From: Caballeronia arvi
GTDB lineage: Bacteria; Pseudomonadota; Gammaproteobacteria; Burkholderiales; Burkholderiaceae
Reading direction: 5' to 3'
DNA: 64,000 nucleotides
Assembly (NCBI RefSeq): GCF_001544695.2
Contig: NZ_FCOM02000001.1
Span: 558,001-622,000 of the forward strand
This document shows, one piece after another, positions 35,296-45,050 of this stretch (positions are counted from its first letter, which is position 1; each line of letters opens with the position of its first letter). A program made the position numbers and the translations under genes. A model generated the notes under the pieces. That model saw nothing but the letters and a program-made list of their open reading frames with translations. It was not told where the DNA came from and did not search any database.

Positions 35296-36402
35296 ATGTC
35301 CAATCTGAGCAATGCATTGCAGCTGAACGCCATTCACAGTCAGCTGCCAGTCACGGCTTACTTTGACGAAGCGCTTCTTATGCGCGAACTCGACACACTT
35401 TTCAAGCAAGGTCCACGCTACATCGGGCACGAACTCATGGTGCCCGAAGCGGGAAACTATTTCGCGCTTCCGGGCGAGGGCGAAGGGCGCGTGCTCGTTC
35501 GTAATCAGCAGAGCAATATCGAACTGTTGTCGAATGTCTGCCGCCATCGCCAGGCGATCATGCTCAACGGCCGCGGCAGTGCCGACAACATCGTCTGCCC
35601 GCTGCATCGCTGGACCTACGATCTCGACGGTCAGCTGCTCGGCGCGCCGCATTTCGCGGACAAGCCCTGCCTGAACCTCGGCAAGACGCCGCTGCAGAAC
35701 TGGCAAGGCCTGCTGTTCGAATCGGAGGGCCGCAACGTCGCCGCTGATCTCGCGAGGCTTGGCACCGCGCGCCACTTCGACTTTTCGGGCTTCATGTTCG
35801 ATCACGTCGAAGTGCACGAGTGCAACTACAACTGGAAGACCTTCATCGAGGTCTATCTTGAGGATTACCACGTCGCGCCGTTCCATCCGGGACTCGGCAG
35901 CTTCGTCTCGTGCGACAACCTCGAGTGGGAATTCGGCGACTGGTACAGCGTGCAGACCGTCGGCGTCCACAAGAATCTCGAGAAGCCGGGCAGCCCGACG
36001 TACCGCAAGTGGCACGACGAAGTCCTGCGCTTTCGCAACGGCGCGCCGCCCGAGTTCGGTGCCATCTGGATGGTCTACTACCCCGGTCTGATGATCGAGT
36101 GGTATCCGCACGTGCTGATCGTGTCGTGGCTCATTCCGCAGGGAACGCAAAAGACGACGAACATCGTCGAGTTCTATTACCCCGAGGAAATCGCGCTGTT
36201 CGAGCGTGAATTCATCGAGGCGGAACGCGCCGCATACATGGAAACCGCGCGTGAGGACGATGAAATCGCCGAGCGCATGGACGCGGGCCGTCGCGCGCTG
36301 ATGTCGCGTGGCGAGAACCAGGTCGGGCCGTATCAGAGCCCGATGGAATCCGGCATGCAGCATTTCCACGAGTTTCTGCGGCATCAACTCGGCGCGATCT
36401 GA
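35296..36402 (+). CDS. Rieske non-heme iron oxygenase, alpha-subunit type
   Basis: A 368-residue ring-hydroxylating oxygenase. The Rieske [2Fe-2S] ligands are seen as CRHR and CPLHRW (about residues 80-105), and the mononuclear iron site in EVYLEDYHVAPFHPGL (two His with an upstream Asp). The C-terminal catalytic domain contains MVYYPGLMIEWYPHVLIVSW. It would oxygenate an aromatic or other ring compound with electrons from a separate reductase, which is not nearby. The ATG at 35296 has GGGAG 6 bases upstream and replaces a longer frame. The family is common and highly conserved in Burkholderiaceae, but the substrate is unknown. Ends at a strong terminator. Confidence 0.87.
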   Translation: MSNLSNALQLNAIHSQLPVTAYFDEALLMRELDTLFKQGPRYIGHELMVPEAGNYFALPGEGEGRVLVRNQQSNIELLSNVCRHRQAIMLNGRGSADNIVCPLHRWTYDLDGQLLGAPHFADKPCLNLGKTPLQNWQGLLFESEGRNVAADLARLGTARHFDFSGFMFDHVEVHECNYNWKTFIEVYLEDYHVAPFHPGLGSFVSCDNLEWEFGDWYSVQTVGVHKNLEKPGSPTYRKWHDEVLRFRNGAPPEFGAIWMVYYPGLMIEWYPHVLIVSWLIPQGTQKTTNIVEFYYPEEIALFEREFIEAERAAYMETAREDDEIAERMDAGRRALMSRGENQVGPYQSPMESGMQHFHEFLRHQLGAI

Positions 36403-36430
36403 CATAGGCCGTTCGGCCAGTGTTGCGAAA

Positions 36431-36456
36431 AGGCGGGCTTTCGGGCCCGCCTTTTT
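36431..36456 (+). terminator. Rho-independent terminator of the Rieske oxygenase gene
   Basis: AGGCGGGC (36431-36438) and GCCCGCCT (36445-36452) with a 6-base loop, followed by a T-run. Confidence 0.88.
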
Positions 36457-36508
36457 GTTTAGACTAACGGTTCAAGCCCTCGCACATCAGCGCCGCTCAG
36501 GAGCCGTC

Positions 36509-37378
36509 ATGCCGCACACTCACTACACCACGCTCATCTCGGCGACGAACCTCGCCGAACGGCTCGCCGCCGCGCCCGGCAGCATCCTCGTCTTCGATTG
36601 CCGCTTCGATCTGGGCGCGCCCGATTCGGGCGAAGCGGCTTACGGGCAAGGGCATATTCCCGGCGCGCACTATCTTCATCTGGATCGCGATCTGTCCGGC
36701 GCCAAAACGGGCACGAACGGGCGGCATCCGTTGCCTGAGCGCGCGGCGCTCGTCGCGAAGCTCGCGAGTTTCGGCCTGAACGAAGGCCAGCAGGTCGTCG
36801 CCTACGACGCGCACGGCGGCATGTACGCGGCGCGCGCGTGGTGGCTGTTGCGCTGGCTCGGGCACGATTCCGTCGCGCTGCTCGACGGCGGCCTGCAGGC
36901 ATGGGAAGCCGCGGGCCATGCGCTCGACACGGCCGTGCCGCCCAAAACGCAAGGCACGTTCAAGGTGGGCGCGCCGCTGCAGGTGACCATCGACGCTCAG
37001 GCGATCGAACGCAGCATCGGCACGCGCGATCATCTGCTGATCGATGCGCGCGCCGCCGATCGCTATCGCGGCGAGAATGAGACGATCGACCCCGTCGGCG
37101 GACATATTCCCGGCGCGCTCAATCACTTCTTCAAGAACAACCTCACGCAGGAAGGCCGCTTCAAGACCGCGCACGAACTGCGCGAAGCCTTTGGCGCGCT
37201 GGTCGGCACGACACCGGCTGACCGCATCGTCCTGCAATGCGGCTCGGGCGTGACGGCCTGCCACAACGTCCTCGCGATGGAGATCGCCGGCCTGCACGGC
37301 GCCGCGCTTTATCCGGGATCGTGGAGCGAGTGGAGCGCCGATCCGGGCCGTCCTGTCGCGACTGGCCCGAATCCGTGA
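36509..37378 (+). CDS. sseA: 3-mercaptopyruvate sulfurtransferase
   Basis: A 289-residue tandem rhodanese protein. The N-terminal inactive domain has ILVFDCRFDL and GHIPGAHYLHLDRDLS; the C-terminal active domain has LLIDARAADRY, GHIPGALNHFFKN and the catalytic loop CGSGVTACHN. CGSGVT marks mercaptopyruvate sulfurtransferases, whereas true rhodaneses have CRKGVT. It transfers sulfur from 3-mercaptopyruvate to thiophilic acceptors in cysteine breakdown. CAGGAG lies 6 bases before the ATG at 36509. It converges on the dienelactone hydrolase gene. Confidence 0.92.
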   Translation: MPHTHYTTLISATNLAERLAAAPGSILVFDCRFDLGAPDSGEAAYGQGHIPGAHYLHLDRDLSGAKTGTNGRHPLPERAALVAKLASFGLNEGQQVVAYDAHGGMYAARAWWLLRWLGHDSVALLDGGLQAWEAAGHALDTAVPPKTQGTFKVGAPLQVTIDAQAIERSIGTRDHLLIDARAADRYRGENETIDPVGGHIPGALNHFFKNNLTQEGRFKTAHELREAFGALVGTTPADRIVLQCGSGVTACHNVLAMEIAGLHGAALYPGSWSEWSADPGRPVATGPNP

Positions 37379-37385
37379 GGCCGGG

Positions 37386-38261
37386 TTACTTGACGCCGTG
37401 CTCGCGGAACCACGCGAGCGCGCGCTTCCAGCCGTCCTCGGCGTCCGCCTTGCGGTAGCTCGGGCGGTAATCCGCAAAGAACGCGTGCCCCGCATCGTCG
37501 TACACGACGAACTGCGAGTCCTTTGCGGGCGGCGGATCGTTCGCGAGCGCCTGTTTCATCTGCTCGAGGGTGTCCTGCGGGATGCTCTGATCCTGTCGGC
37601 CATAGAGGCCGAGCACCGGCACCTTGAGCTGGCTTGCGAGGTCGAGCGGATTGTTCGGCGTCATCTCCGTCTTGTTGCCGACGAGCCGCCCGTAAAACGC
37701 GACTGCCGCCTTGAGATTCGGGTTGTGCTCCGCATACAGCCACGAGATGCGCCCGCCCCAGCAGAATCCGACGATGCCTGCGCGCTTCGGATCGCCGCCG
37801 TGCTCGCCGGCCCATTTGATCGCCTGATCGATGTCGGAGAGCACCTGCGAATCCGGCACTTTCGATACGACCTGCTCGTTCAACTGCTGCATCGACGGAT
37901 ACGCCTTCGGATCGCCCTGACGCGTGAAAAGCTCCGGCGCGATCGCCAGATAGCCTTGTTTCGCGAAGCGCCGGCACACGTCGGCGATATGCTCGTGGAC
38001 CCCGAAAATCTCATGGACCACGATGACGACCGGCAAATGCGTCTTGCCCTTCGGCTGGGCGCGATACGCCGGCACGAGCGTGCCGTCCGCGCCGCGAATG
38101 CCGATCTCGCCGGCTTCGAGGCCGTTCGTATCGGTATGGATGGTCTGGGCGGACACGGGCAGCACCGCGGCTGCGAAACCGGTGCCGATAGTTGCCTTGA
38201 TGAAGGTGCGTCGGTCGAACGGGACGTGCGGAATGAGGCGGTCGACTTCAGGGTCTAGCAT
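37386..38261 (-). CDS. Dienelactone hydrolase family protein, Tat-exported
   Basis: A 291-residue alpha/beta hydrolase. The N-terminus has a twin-arginine signal (DRRTFIKATIG, Arg17-Arg18) and a hydrophobic core ending near PVSAQ, so it is probably exported folded to the periplasm. The DLH core shows VVHEIFGVHEHIADVCRRFA, the nucleophile Cys in VGFCWGGR, and the Asp/His pair in YGRQDQSIP and DDAGHAFF. It would open lactones or dienelactones. Cytoplasmic DLH enzymes of catechol pathways lack the signal, so the natural substrate is unclear. Nothing related is next to it. Confidence 0.88.
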   Translation of the reverse strand: MLDPEVDRLIPHVPFDRRTFIKATIGTGFAAAVLPVSAQTIHTDTNGLEAGEIGIRGADGTLVPAYRAQPKGKTHLPVVIVVHEIFGVHEHIADVCRRFAKQGYLAIAPELFTRQGDPKAYPSMQQLNEQVVSKVPDSQVLSDIDQAIKWAGEHGGDPKRAGIVGFCWGGRISWLYAEHNPNLKAAVAFYGRLVGNKTEMTPNNPLDLASQLKVPVLGLYGRQDQSIPQDTLEQMKQALANDPPPAKDSQFVVYDDAGHAFFADYRPSYRKADAEDGWKRALAWFREHGVK

Positions 38262-38453
38262 TGGATGGCTCCGCGGCAGGGCCGTCGCGTCATTTTTGCT
38301 GTGAAGTGCGGCGGCGTGGGTCCTCGAAACCGCGCGGCGAGCTCAAGGCTGCGCGCTGCGCGGCGCTGCACGACGATGAACGCGCGCCTTGAATCAAGCG
38401 CGCCGCCCATTCTAAACAGCTTTGAACGAACGGCGCAGCCGATCTATTCCACG

Positions 38454-39818
38454 TCAGTGCAACTTCACGCGGGGCGCGGTGGAGCGGCGCAGCCAATGCG
38501 CGACGGTATCGAGCACCATGCGCGCATAGCCGTGCAGCGCGGCCACGTGCAACCGGTACAGCGACATGTACATGAAGCGCGCGAAGAGCCCTTCGATCAG
38601 CATGTTGCCGCCGATCAGCCCGCCCATGAGATTGCCGACCGCGCTGTAATGCCCGAGCGACACCAGTGAGCCGAAATCGCGATAGGTATATTCGGGCAGC
38701 GGCTTACCCTGCAACATCCGCTCGAACGACTTGAACAGAAAGCTCGCCTGCTGATGCGCCGCCTGCGCGCGTGGCGGCACGTTGCGCTCGTTGCCGGGCC
38801 ACGGACACGCGGCGCAATCGCCGAGCGCGAAGACGTTGTCGTCGATTTCGGTCTGCAGCGTGCGGCGCACGGTGAGCTGGCCGAGGCGGTTGGTCGGCAA
38901 GCCGTCGAGATTGGTGAGAATCGCGGGCGCCTTGATACCGGCCGCCCAGACCGTCAGGTCCGCGCGGATCATCTTGCCGCTGGCCGTGTGGATCGAATCG
39001 CGCGACACCTGCGCGACGGTTTCGCTCGTCATCAGCTTCACGCCGAGCTTGGTGAGCAGTTCCGCGGTCGCGATGGACACGCGCTCCTGCAGCGCCGGCA
39101 GGATGCGCGGACCCGCTTCGATCAGCACGATGCCGATATCGTGCTTCGGATCGAGCTTGTGCAGGCCGTATGCGGACAGCACCTGCGCGGTGTTGCGCAA
39201 TTCCGCCGACAATTCGACGCCCGTCGCGCCCGCGCCGACGATCGCCACCTGAATGCGCGGCACCGGATCGACGCCCGGCTCGTCCTCGGCATCGTCCACG
39301 CCCGCCGCGACTGGCTCGGGCGCGAAGTGCTCGGCGCGCATGCAGGCCGCGATCAGGCGTTTGCGGAAGAGCTCCGCCTGACCGACCGTATCGAGCGCGA
39401 TCGAATTTTGCTGCGCGCCTTCGACGCCGAAGAAATGCGTCGTGCTGCCGATCGCGACGATGAGCGTGTCGTATTCCAGCTCGCGCTCGGGCAAGAGTTC
39501 CCCCGCATGCTCGTCGCGCAGCGGGCCGACCGTGATGGTTTTCTTCGCGCGATTGAGCCCGACGAGTTCGCCCTGCTGGAATTCGAAGCCATGCCACAAG
39601 GCCTGCGCCGCGTATTCGAGTTCCTGCGTGAACGGGTCCATGCTGCCTGCCGCGACTTCATGCAGGAGCGGCTTCCAGATATGCGTCGGGTTGCGGTCGA
39701 TGAGCGTGACCTGTGCTTTGGGTGGCGTCTTTTCGTCCGTCGAGCCGAATCGGTCGCCGAGACGCGTCGCCAGTTCGAGACCGCCTGCCCCTCCGCCCAC
39801 GATGATGAAGCGATGCAT
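38454..39818 (-). CDS. ndh: Type II NADH:quinone dehydrogenase
   Basis: A 454-residue non-proton-pumping NADH dehydrogenase passing electrons from NADH to ubiquinone through FAD at the inner membrane face. FAD-binding motif FIIVGGGAGGLELATRLG at the N-terminus, second dinucleotide fold VAIVGAGATGVELSAEL for NADH, VFALGDCAACPWPG, and the quinone-site region RAQAAHQQASFL; the C-terminal 45 residues are hydrophobic and amphipathic, as needed for membrane attachment. Single gene with no visible operon partner. Confidence 0.93.
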   Translation of the reverse strand: MHRFIIVGGGAGGLELATRLGDRFGSTDEKTPPKAQVTLIDRNPTHIWKPLLHEVAAGSMDPFTQELEYAAQALWHGFEFQQGELVGLNRAKKTITVGPLRDEHAGELLPERELEYDTLIVAIGSTTHFFGVEGAQQNSIALDTVGQAELFRKRLIAACMRAEHFAPEPVAAGVDDAEDEPGVDPVPRIQVAIVGAGATGVELSAELRNTAQVLSAYGLHKLDPKHDIGIVLIEAGPRILPALQERVSIATAELLTKLGVKLMTSETVAQVSRDSIHTASGKMIRADLTVWAAGIKAPAILTNLDGLPTNRLGQLTVRRTLQTEIDDNVFALGDCAACPWPGNERNVPPRAQAAHQQASFLFKSFERMLQGKPLPEYTYRDFGSLVSLGHYSAVGNLMGGLIGGNMLIEGLFARFMYMSLYRLHVAALHGYARMVLDTVAHWLRRSTAPRVKLH

Positions 39819-39978
39819 GGAACTCTCCCTGTGCTTTTATTCGATCGACTGTCTTGTTTCCCTGCCTCGTCTGACCCATTGTGCGTAGCTTCGATGACAG
39901 TCACAAGCGCGTCACCGACATGTAGGGCATACGCGACATGCGCCGCATATGCCTTGCGCAAAAAATTTCAGTGCGCTC

Positions 39979-42717
39979 TCAGTGTGCTTCTTCCCAGTTA
40001 TTGCCGACGCCCACTTCCGCGATGAGCGGCACCTTCAGCTTCGCGACGCCGCACATCAGTTCAGGTAAGCGCTTCCTGACCTCGGGAAGCGCCTCTTCAG
40101 GGACTTCGAGCACGAGTTCGTCGTGCACCTGCATGATCATCTTCGCACCGATACCCGATGCTTCGAGCCAGTCCTGCACGGCGATCATCGAGAGCTTGAT
40201 GAGATCGGCCGCGGTGCCCTGCATCGGCGCGTTGATCGCGGCGCGCTCGGCGGCCTGACGACGCGGCCCGCTGCCGCCGTTGATCTCGGGCAGCCACAGA
40301 CGCCGGCCGAACACGGTCTCGACGAAGCCATTCATCTTCGCGCTGACACGCGTGTTCTCCATGTACGCGGCCACGCCCGGATAACGCGCGAAGTATCGGT
40401 CGATATAAAGCTTCGCAGCGTCGCGCGTAATGCCGAGATTCGACGCGAGCCCGAACGAACTCATGCCGTAAATCAGACCGAAGTTGATGACCTTCGCGAT
40501 GCGCCGCTGATCGTTGTCGACTTCGAGCGGCGTGACGCTGAACACTTCCGACGCCGTCGCACGATGCACGTCTTCGCCTTGCGTGAACGCGCGCATCAGC
40601 GATTCGTCGCCGGAAATATGCGCCATGATGCGCAGTTCGATCTGCGAATAATCCGCCGATACGATCTTGCTGCCCGGCGACGCGATGAACGCTTCGCGAA
40701 TGCGCCGCCCTTCGCCCGTGCGCACGGGAATGTTTTGCAGGTTCGGCTCGTTCGACGACAGGCGTCCCGTGACCGCGACCGCTTGCGCATAGTTCGTATG
40801 CACGCGCCCCGTCGACGTATTCACCATGCGCGGCAGCTTGTCCGTGTAGGTGGACTTCAGCTTCGACAGCCCGCGATGCTCGAGCAGCACCTTCGGCAGC
40901 GGAAAATCTTCGGCGAGCTTTTGCAGCACTTCTTCGTCGGTGGAAGGCGCGCCGCTCGGCGTCTTTTTCACGACCGGCAATTGCAGCTTCTCGAAGAAGA
41001 TCTGGCCGATCTGCTTCGGCGATCCGAGATTGAATTCGCCGCCCGCGAGCTCATACGCTTGCGCCTGCAAGTCGATGAGACGCTTCGCGATCTCGTTGCT
41101 TTGCGTATCGAGTCTCTGGCGATCGATCAGGACTCCGTTGCGTTCCATCTTGCGCAGCACGCGCGACGTGGGCATCTCGATGTCGCGATATACGCGCAGC
41201 AAGCCTTCCTCTTGCGCCACTTGCGGATAGAGCGCCTGATGCAGACGCAGCGTGATATCGGCATCCTCGGCCGCGTAGGCCGCGGCTTTGTCGAGCGGCA
41301 CTTCATCGAAACCGATCTGCGACGCACCCTTGCCCGCGACGTCTTCGTACTTGATCGTCTTCACGCCGAGATGACGCAACGCGAGGTTGTCCATGTCGTG
41401 CGGGCGATGCGATTCCAGCACGTACGATTGCAGCAGCGTGTCGTGCTCGACGCCGCGCATTTCGATGCCATAGTTCGCGAGCACCTGTTCGTCGTACTTC
41501 AGATGCTGGCCGACCTTCTTTTTCGATGCATCTTCGAGCCACGGCTTGAGCTTCGCGAGCACTTCATCGCGCGGCAATTGCTCGGGCGCGTCCGGCCCGC
41601 GATGCGCGACCGGAATATAAGCCGCGTGCCCCGGCTCCGTTGCGATCGACATGCCGACGATCTGCGCGGTCATCGGATCGAGCGACGTGGTCTCGCTGTC
41701 GAACGACGTGATCTCCGCTTCGTTTATCCGCTTGAGCCACGCATCGAACTGCTCCCACGTCTGCACCGTCTCGTAGTGATGCTCGATTTCGGTGACTTCG
41801 GCGGGCGGCGTGTCGGTCGGACCTTCGACGGCATCCGCAATTTCGATTTCGCGCAGCCATGTCTTGAAGCCGTGACGCAGGAACACATCGCGCAACTCCT
41901 CGCGCGATTCGGGACGCGTCGCGAGCGTGCTGTCGATCGACTCGATCTGCGTGGCGAGATCGCATTCCGTGTGTACCGTGACGAGCTTTTTCGCCATCGG
42001 CAGGAAGTCCAGAGCCTTGCGCAGATTGTCTCCTACCGCACCTTTGATCTCGCTTGCGTGTTCTACGATGCCATCAAGGGTGTCGTATTGCGTGAGCCAT
42101 TTGAGCGCGGTCTTCGGTCCGCACTTCTCGACGCCCGGCACGTTGTCGACGGTATCGCCGATGAGCGACAGATAGTCGACGATGCGCTCCGGCGGCACGC
42201 CGAACTTCGTGAGCACGCCGGCGCGGTCGAGGGTTTCGTTGGTCATCGTATTGATGAGGGTGACATGATCCGTCACGAGCTGAGCCAGATCCTTGTCGCC
42301 CGTCGACACGATCACCTTCATGCCGCGCTTCTCGGCAGCGACCGCGAGCGTGCCGATGACGTCGTCCGCTTCGACGCCCTCGATCATCACGAGCGGCCAG
42401 CCGAGCGCGCGAACGGCGACGTGAATGGGTTCGATCTGTTTGGAAAGGTCTTCCGGCATCGAGGGCCGGTTGGCTTTGTATTCGGCGTACCAGTCGTCGC
42501 GGAACGTCTTGCCTTTGGCATCAAATACGCACGCGCTATACTCTGCATTGATTTCGCGCCGCAGGCGCCGCAGCATGTTGATCATTCCATACAGAGCGCC
42601 GGTGGGCCCGCCGTCGGGGCCTCGCAGGTCAGGCATCGCGTGATAGGCCCGGTACAAGTAACTAGAACCGTCGACCAATAGCAGGGTCTTACCTTCAAGA
42701 CTTAGTTCTTCAGGCAT
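39979..42717 (-). CDS. polA: DNA polymerase I
   Basis: The 912-residue repair and Okazaki-processing polymerase. Domains: 5'-3' exonuclease (about 10-300; LLLVDGSSYLYRAYHAM, IVSTGDKDLAQLV), 3'-5' proofreading exonuclease (about 325-510) with the metal ligands intact in SFDSETTSLDP, and polymerase with motif A SADYSQIELRIMAHISGD and motif C MQVHDELVLEVPEE. So all three activities should be present. The ATG at 42717 (MPEELSLEGK) is the family start and lies one base from the start of the divergent LOG-family gene. No clear ribosome site precedes it. Confidence 0.95.
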   Translation of the reverse strand: MPEELSLEGKTLLLVDGSSYLYRAYHAMPDLRGPDGGPTGALYGMINMLRRLRREINAEYSACVFDAKGKTFRDDWYAEYKANRPSMPEDLSKQIEPIHVAVRALGWPLVMIEGVEADDVIGTLAVAAEKRGMKVIVSTGDKDLAQLVTDHVTLINTMTNETLDRAGVLTKFGVPPERIVDYLSLIGDTVDNVPGVEKCGPKTALKWLTQYDTLDGIVEHASEIKGAVGDNLRKALDFLPMAKKLVTVHTECDLATQIESIDSTLATRPESREELRDVFLRHGFKTWLREIEIADAVEGPTDTPPAEVTEIEHHYETVQTWEQFDAWLKRINEAEITSFDSETTSLDPMTAQIVGMSIATEPGHAAYIPVAHRGPDAPEQLPRDEVLAKLKPWLEDASKKKVGQHLKYDEQVLANYGIEMRGVEHDTLLQSYVLESHRPHDMDNLALRHLGVKTIKYEDVAGKGASQIGFDEVPLDKAAAYAAEDADITLRLHQALYPQVAQEEGLLRVYRDIEMPTSRVLRKMERNGVLIDRQRLDTQSNEIAKRLIDLQAQAYELAGGEFNLGSPKQIGQIFFEKLQLPVVKKTPSGAPSTDEEVLQKLAEDFPLPKVLLEHRGLSKLKSTYTDKLPRMVNTSTGRVHTNYAQAVAVTGRLSSNEPNLQNIPVRTGEGRRIREAFIASPGSKIVSADYSQIELRIMAHISGDESLMRAFTQGEDVHRATASEVFSVTPLEVDNDQRRIAKVINFGLIYGMSSFGLASNLGITRDAAKLYIDRYFARYPGVAAYMENTRVSAKMNGFVETVFGRRLWLPEINGGSGPRRQAAERAAINAPMQGTAADLIKLSMIAVQDWLEASGIGAKMIMQVHDELVLEVPEEALPEVRKRLPELMCGVAKLKVPLIAEVGVGNNWEEAH

Positions 42718-42718
42718 T

Positions 42719-43468
42719 ATGAACAAGAGAAAAGTGATTCCGAGTCTGCGTTCGCTCGCAGATCAAGAGCGCGCGACGGCCAAGAAGGCTCGCGCATCGT
42801 GGCAGATGTTCACGATTATGGCAGAGTTTATCGAGGCGACCGAGTACCTCTCGGAGATCCGCCCTGCCATCAGCATCTATGGTTCGGCGCGTCTGAAACC
42901 GGAGTCGCCGTATTACCAGCGCACGATCGAAATCGCGCAGAAATTCTCCGATGCGGGCTTCGCCGTCATTTCAGGCGGCGGCCCGGGCATCATGGAAGCG
43001 GCAAACAAGGGCGCGCATGCGGGCAAGTCGCCTTCGGTCGGCCTCAATATCGAATTGCCGCACGAGCAATCCGGCAATCAGTGGCAGGATATCTCGCTGC
43101 GCTTCCGTCACTTCTTCACGCGCAAGGTCACGTTCGTGAAGAACTCGGACGCAGTCGTCGTGATGCCAGGCGGCTTCGGCACGCTGGATGAACTCGCCGA
43201 AGTGCTGACGCTCATTCAGACGAAGAAGTCGCGTCACGTGCCGATCGTTCTCGTGGGCGCCGAGTTCTGGGCCGGGCTGCTTGACTGGTTCCAGAATACG
43301 CTGCTGACCAACGGCGTGATCAGCCCGAAGGATCTGAATCTGATGCAAGTGATCGACGATCCGGATCAGGTGCTCGAGGCCGTGCTGCGCTTCTATGAGG
43401 ATCGTGAGGAAGCAGTCGAGCAGCCGGCGGAAAGCAAGTCGGATGAGGATCGGATGTTCTATCTGTGA
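42719..43468 (+). CDS. LOG/TIGR00730 family Rossmann-fold protein
   Basis: A 249-residue protein of the LOG family (cytokinin riboside 5'-monophosphate phosphoribohydrolase type, once called lysine decarboxylase-like). The two signature loops are GGGPGIMEAANKGA and PGGFGTLDELAEVL. It has a longer N-terminal helical part (residues 1-60) than plant LOG. Bacterial homologues cleave nucleoside monophosphates at the N-glycosidic bond, but the role in this organism is unknown; notably amn (AMP nucleosidase) is the next gene. The ATG at 42719 has AGG five bases upstream and is divergent from polA with one base between start codons. Confidence 0.88.
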   Translation: MNKRKVIPSLRSLADQERATAKKARASWQMFTIMAEFIEATEYLSEIRPAISIYGSARLKPESPYYQRTIEIAQKFSDAGFAVISGGGPGIMEAANKGAHAGKSPSVGLNIELPHEQSGNQWQDISLRFRHFFTRKVTFVKNSDAVVVMPGGFGTLDELAEVLTLIQTKKSRHVPIVLVGAEFWAGLLDWFQNTLLTNGVISPKDLNLMQVIDDPDQVLEAVLRFYEDREEAVEQPAESKSDEDRMFYL

Positions 43469-43478
43469 TCGGTTAAGA

Positions 43479-43509
43479 GCGGGCGGCCTTTGGAGCCGCC
43501 CGCTTCGTT
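43479..43509. terminator. Terminator between convergent LOG and amn genes
   Basis: GCGGGCGGC (43479-43487) and GCCGCCCGC (43495-43503) form a 9-base stem, followed by TTCGTTT. Confidence 0.75.
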
Positions 43510-43523
43510 TCAGCATCGACCAA

Positions 43524-45050
43524 TCACTGAAACGCCACCTCCGCAAAGCTCCTCAGCTTCCGGCTATGCAGCTTCGACAAGCCGTTCATCCGTAGCAGTT
43601 CCATCGCTTTCACGCCGATCTGCAAATGCTGATCCACTTGCGCGCGATAAAACTGATCGGCCATTCCGGGCAGCTTCAGTTCGCCATGCAGCGGTTTATC
43701 GGAGACGCATAGCAGCGTTCCATACGGCACGCGAAAACGGAACCCGTTCGCGGCGATCGTCGCGCTCTCCATATCCAGCGCCACCGCACGGCTCTGCGAC
43801 AGACGCCGCACCGGCTCACGATGATCGCGCAGTTCCCAGTTGCGGTTATCGACGCTCGCCACGGTGCCCGTGCGCATCACGCGCTTCAGTTCGACGCCTT
43901 CGAGCCTCGTAACCTGCGCGACCGCGCGCTCCAGCGCGACCTGCACTTCCGCGAGCGCAGGCACCGGCACCCATAACGGCAGATCGTCGTCGAGCACGTG
44001 ATCCTCGCGCACATAGCCGTGAGCCAGCACGTAATCGCCCAGACGCTGCGTGTTGCGCAAGCCCGCGCAGTGCCCGAGCATGATCCACGCATGCGGACGC
44101 AGCACCGCGATGTGATCCGTGATCGTCTTCGCGTTCGACGGCCCCACGCCGATATTCACCATCGTGATGCCGCTGCCGTCCGCACGCTTCAGGTGATACG
44201 CGGGCATCTGCGGCAGACGCGCGGGCGGCGTGCCCTCTTCCGGCTGCTCGCCGAGGTTGGCGTTGTATGTGACGACATCGCCCGGTTCGACGAACGACGA
44301 ATACTCGCAGCGATACGCGCGCGTTTCCTCATCGTCGGCACGCGACATCATCTTGCGGCCGAGCTTCACGAACTCGTCGATGTAGAACTGATAGTTCGTG
44401 TACAGCACGTAGTTCTGAAAATGCGTCGGCGATGTCGCCGTGTAGTGCCTCAGCCGATGCAGCGAAAAATCCACGCGCGCCGCCGTGAAGAGCGCGAGCG
44501 GATGCGGCTCGCCCGGCCCCGGCTCATACGTGCCATTGACGATGCGATCGTCGAGCAGCGCGAGATCGGGCGTATCGAAGATATTGCGCATCGCGAGCAG
44601 ACGATCGCGATCGAGATCGCCTTCGAGATGAATGCCTTCGGCGAATGCGAAGTGAATCGGAATGGGATGCGCGGAGACACCCACTTCAAGGCCCACGTGA
44701 TGATTCTTCGTGAGCAGCCGCAATTGCTCGCGATAGTAATCGCCGAAAAGATCGGGGCGCGTGAGCGTCGTTTCGTAAATGCCGGGGCCCGCGACGAAAC
44801 CATACGAACGCCGCGAGTCGATCTGCGTATTCCATTCGGTGCGCACGCGCACGAACGGATAGCACGCGCGCACGCGATGCGTGAACTGCTCGTTGCGGCG
44901 ATAACGCGCGAAGGCATCGCGCAGAAACGCGGTATTCGCTTCATAGATCGCCGAAAGACGCGTGACGGCGGCGGCCGGGTCTTCGAAGGATTCAGTCGGG
45001 AAATCGTTGGCAGGTGTGCCTTGTGTGCTTTGGGTCCGGTCGTTTGTCAT
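43524..45050 (-). CDS. amn: AMP nucleosidase
   Basis: About 508 residues; hydrolyses AMP to adenine and ribose 5-phosphate and so adjusts the adenylate pool. The N-terminal regulatory domain (GPGIYETTLTRPDLFGDYYR) is followed by a nucleoside phosphorylase-like catalytic domain with ITMVNIGVGPSNAKTITDHI, RPHAWIMLGHCAGLRNTQRL and the ribose-binding VALDMESATIAANGFRFRVP. The start at 45050 (MTNDRTQ) is preferred; ATGs at 45092 and 45098 extend it without a better ribosome site. E. coli Amn is 484 residues. Converges on the LOG-family gene, another presumed nucleotide N-glycosidase. Confidence 0.92.
   Translation of the reverse strand: MTNDRTQSTQGTPANDFPTESFEDPAAAVTRLSAIYEANTAFLRDAFARYRRNEQFTHRVRACYPFVRVRTEWNTQIDSRRSYGFVAGPGIYETTLTRPDLFGDYYREQLRLLTKNHHVGLEVGVSAHPIPIHFAFAEGIHLEGDLDRDRLLAMRNIFDTPDLALLDDRIVNGTYEPGPGEPHPLALFTAARVDFSLHRLRHYTATSPTHFQNYVLYTNYQFYIDEFVKLGRKMMSRADDEETRAYRCEYSSFVEPGDVVTYNANLGEQPEEGTPPARLPQMPAYHLKRADGSGITMVNIGVGPSNAKTITDHIAVLRPHAWIMLGHCAGLRNTQRLGDYVLAHGYVREDHVLDDDLPLWVPVPALAEVQVALERAVAQVTRLEGVELKRVMRTGTVASVDNRNWELRDHREPVRRLSQSRAVALDMESATIAANGFRFRVPYGTLLCVSDKPLHGELKLPGMADQFYRAQVDQHLQIGVKAMELLRMNGLSKLHSRKLRSFAEVAFQ

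Noticed and set aside
40123..42681. An 852-codon open frame antisense to polA
   Set aside because: It is a shadow of polA; its translation is Arg/His/Asp-rich low-complexity protein with no domain.
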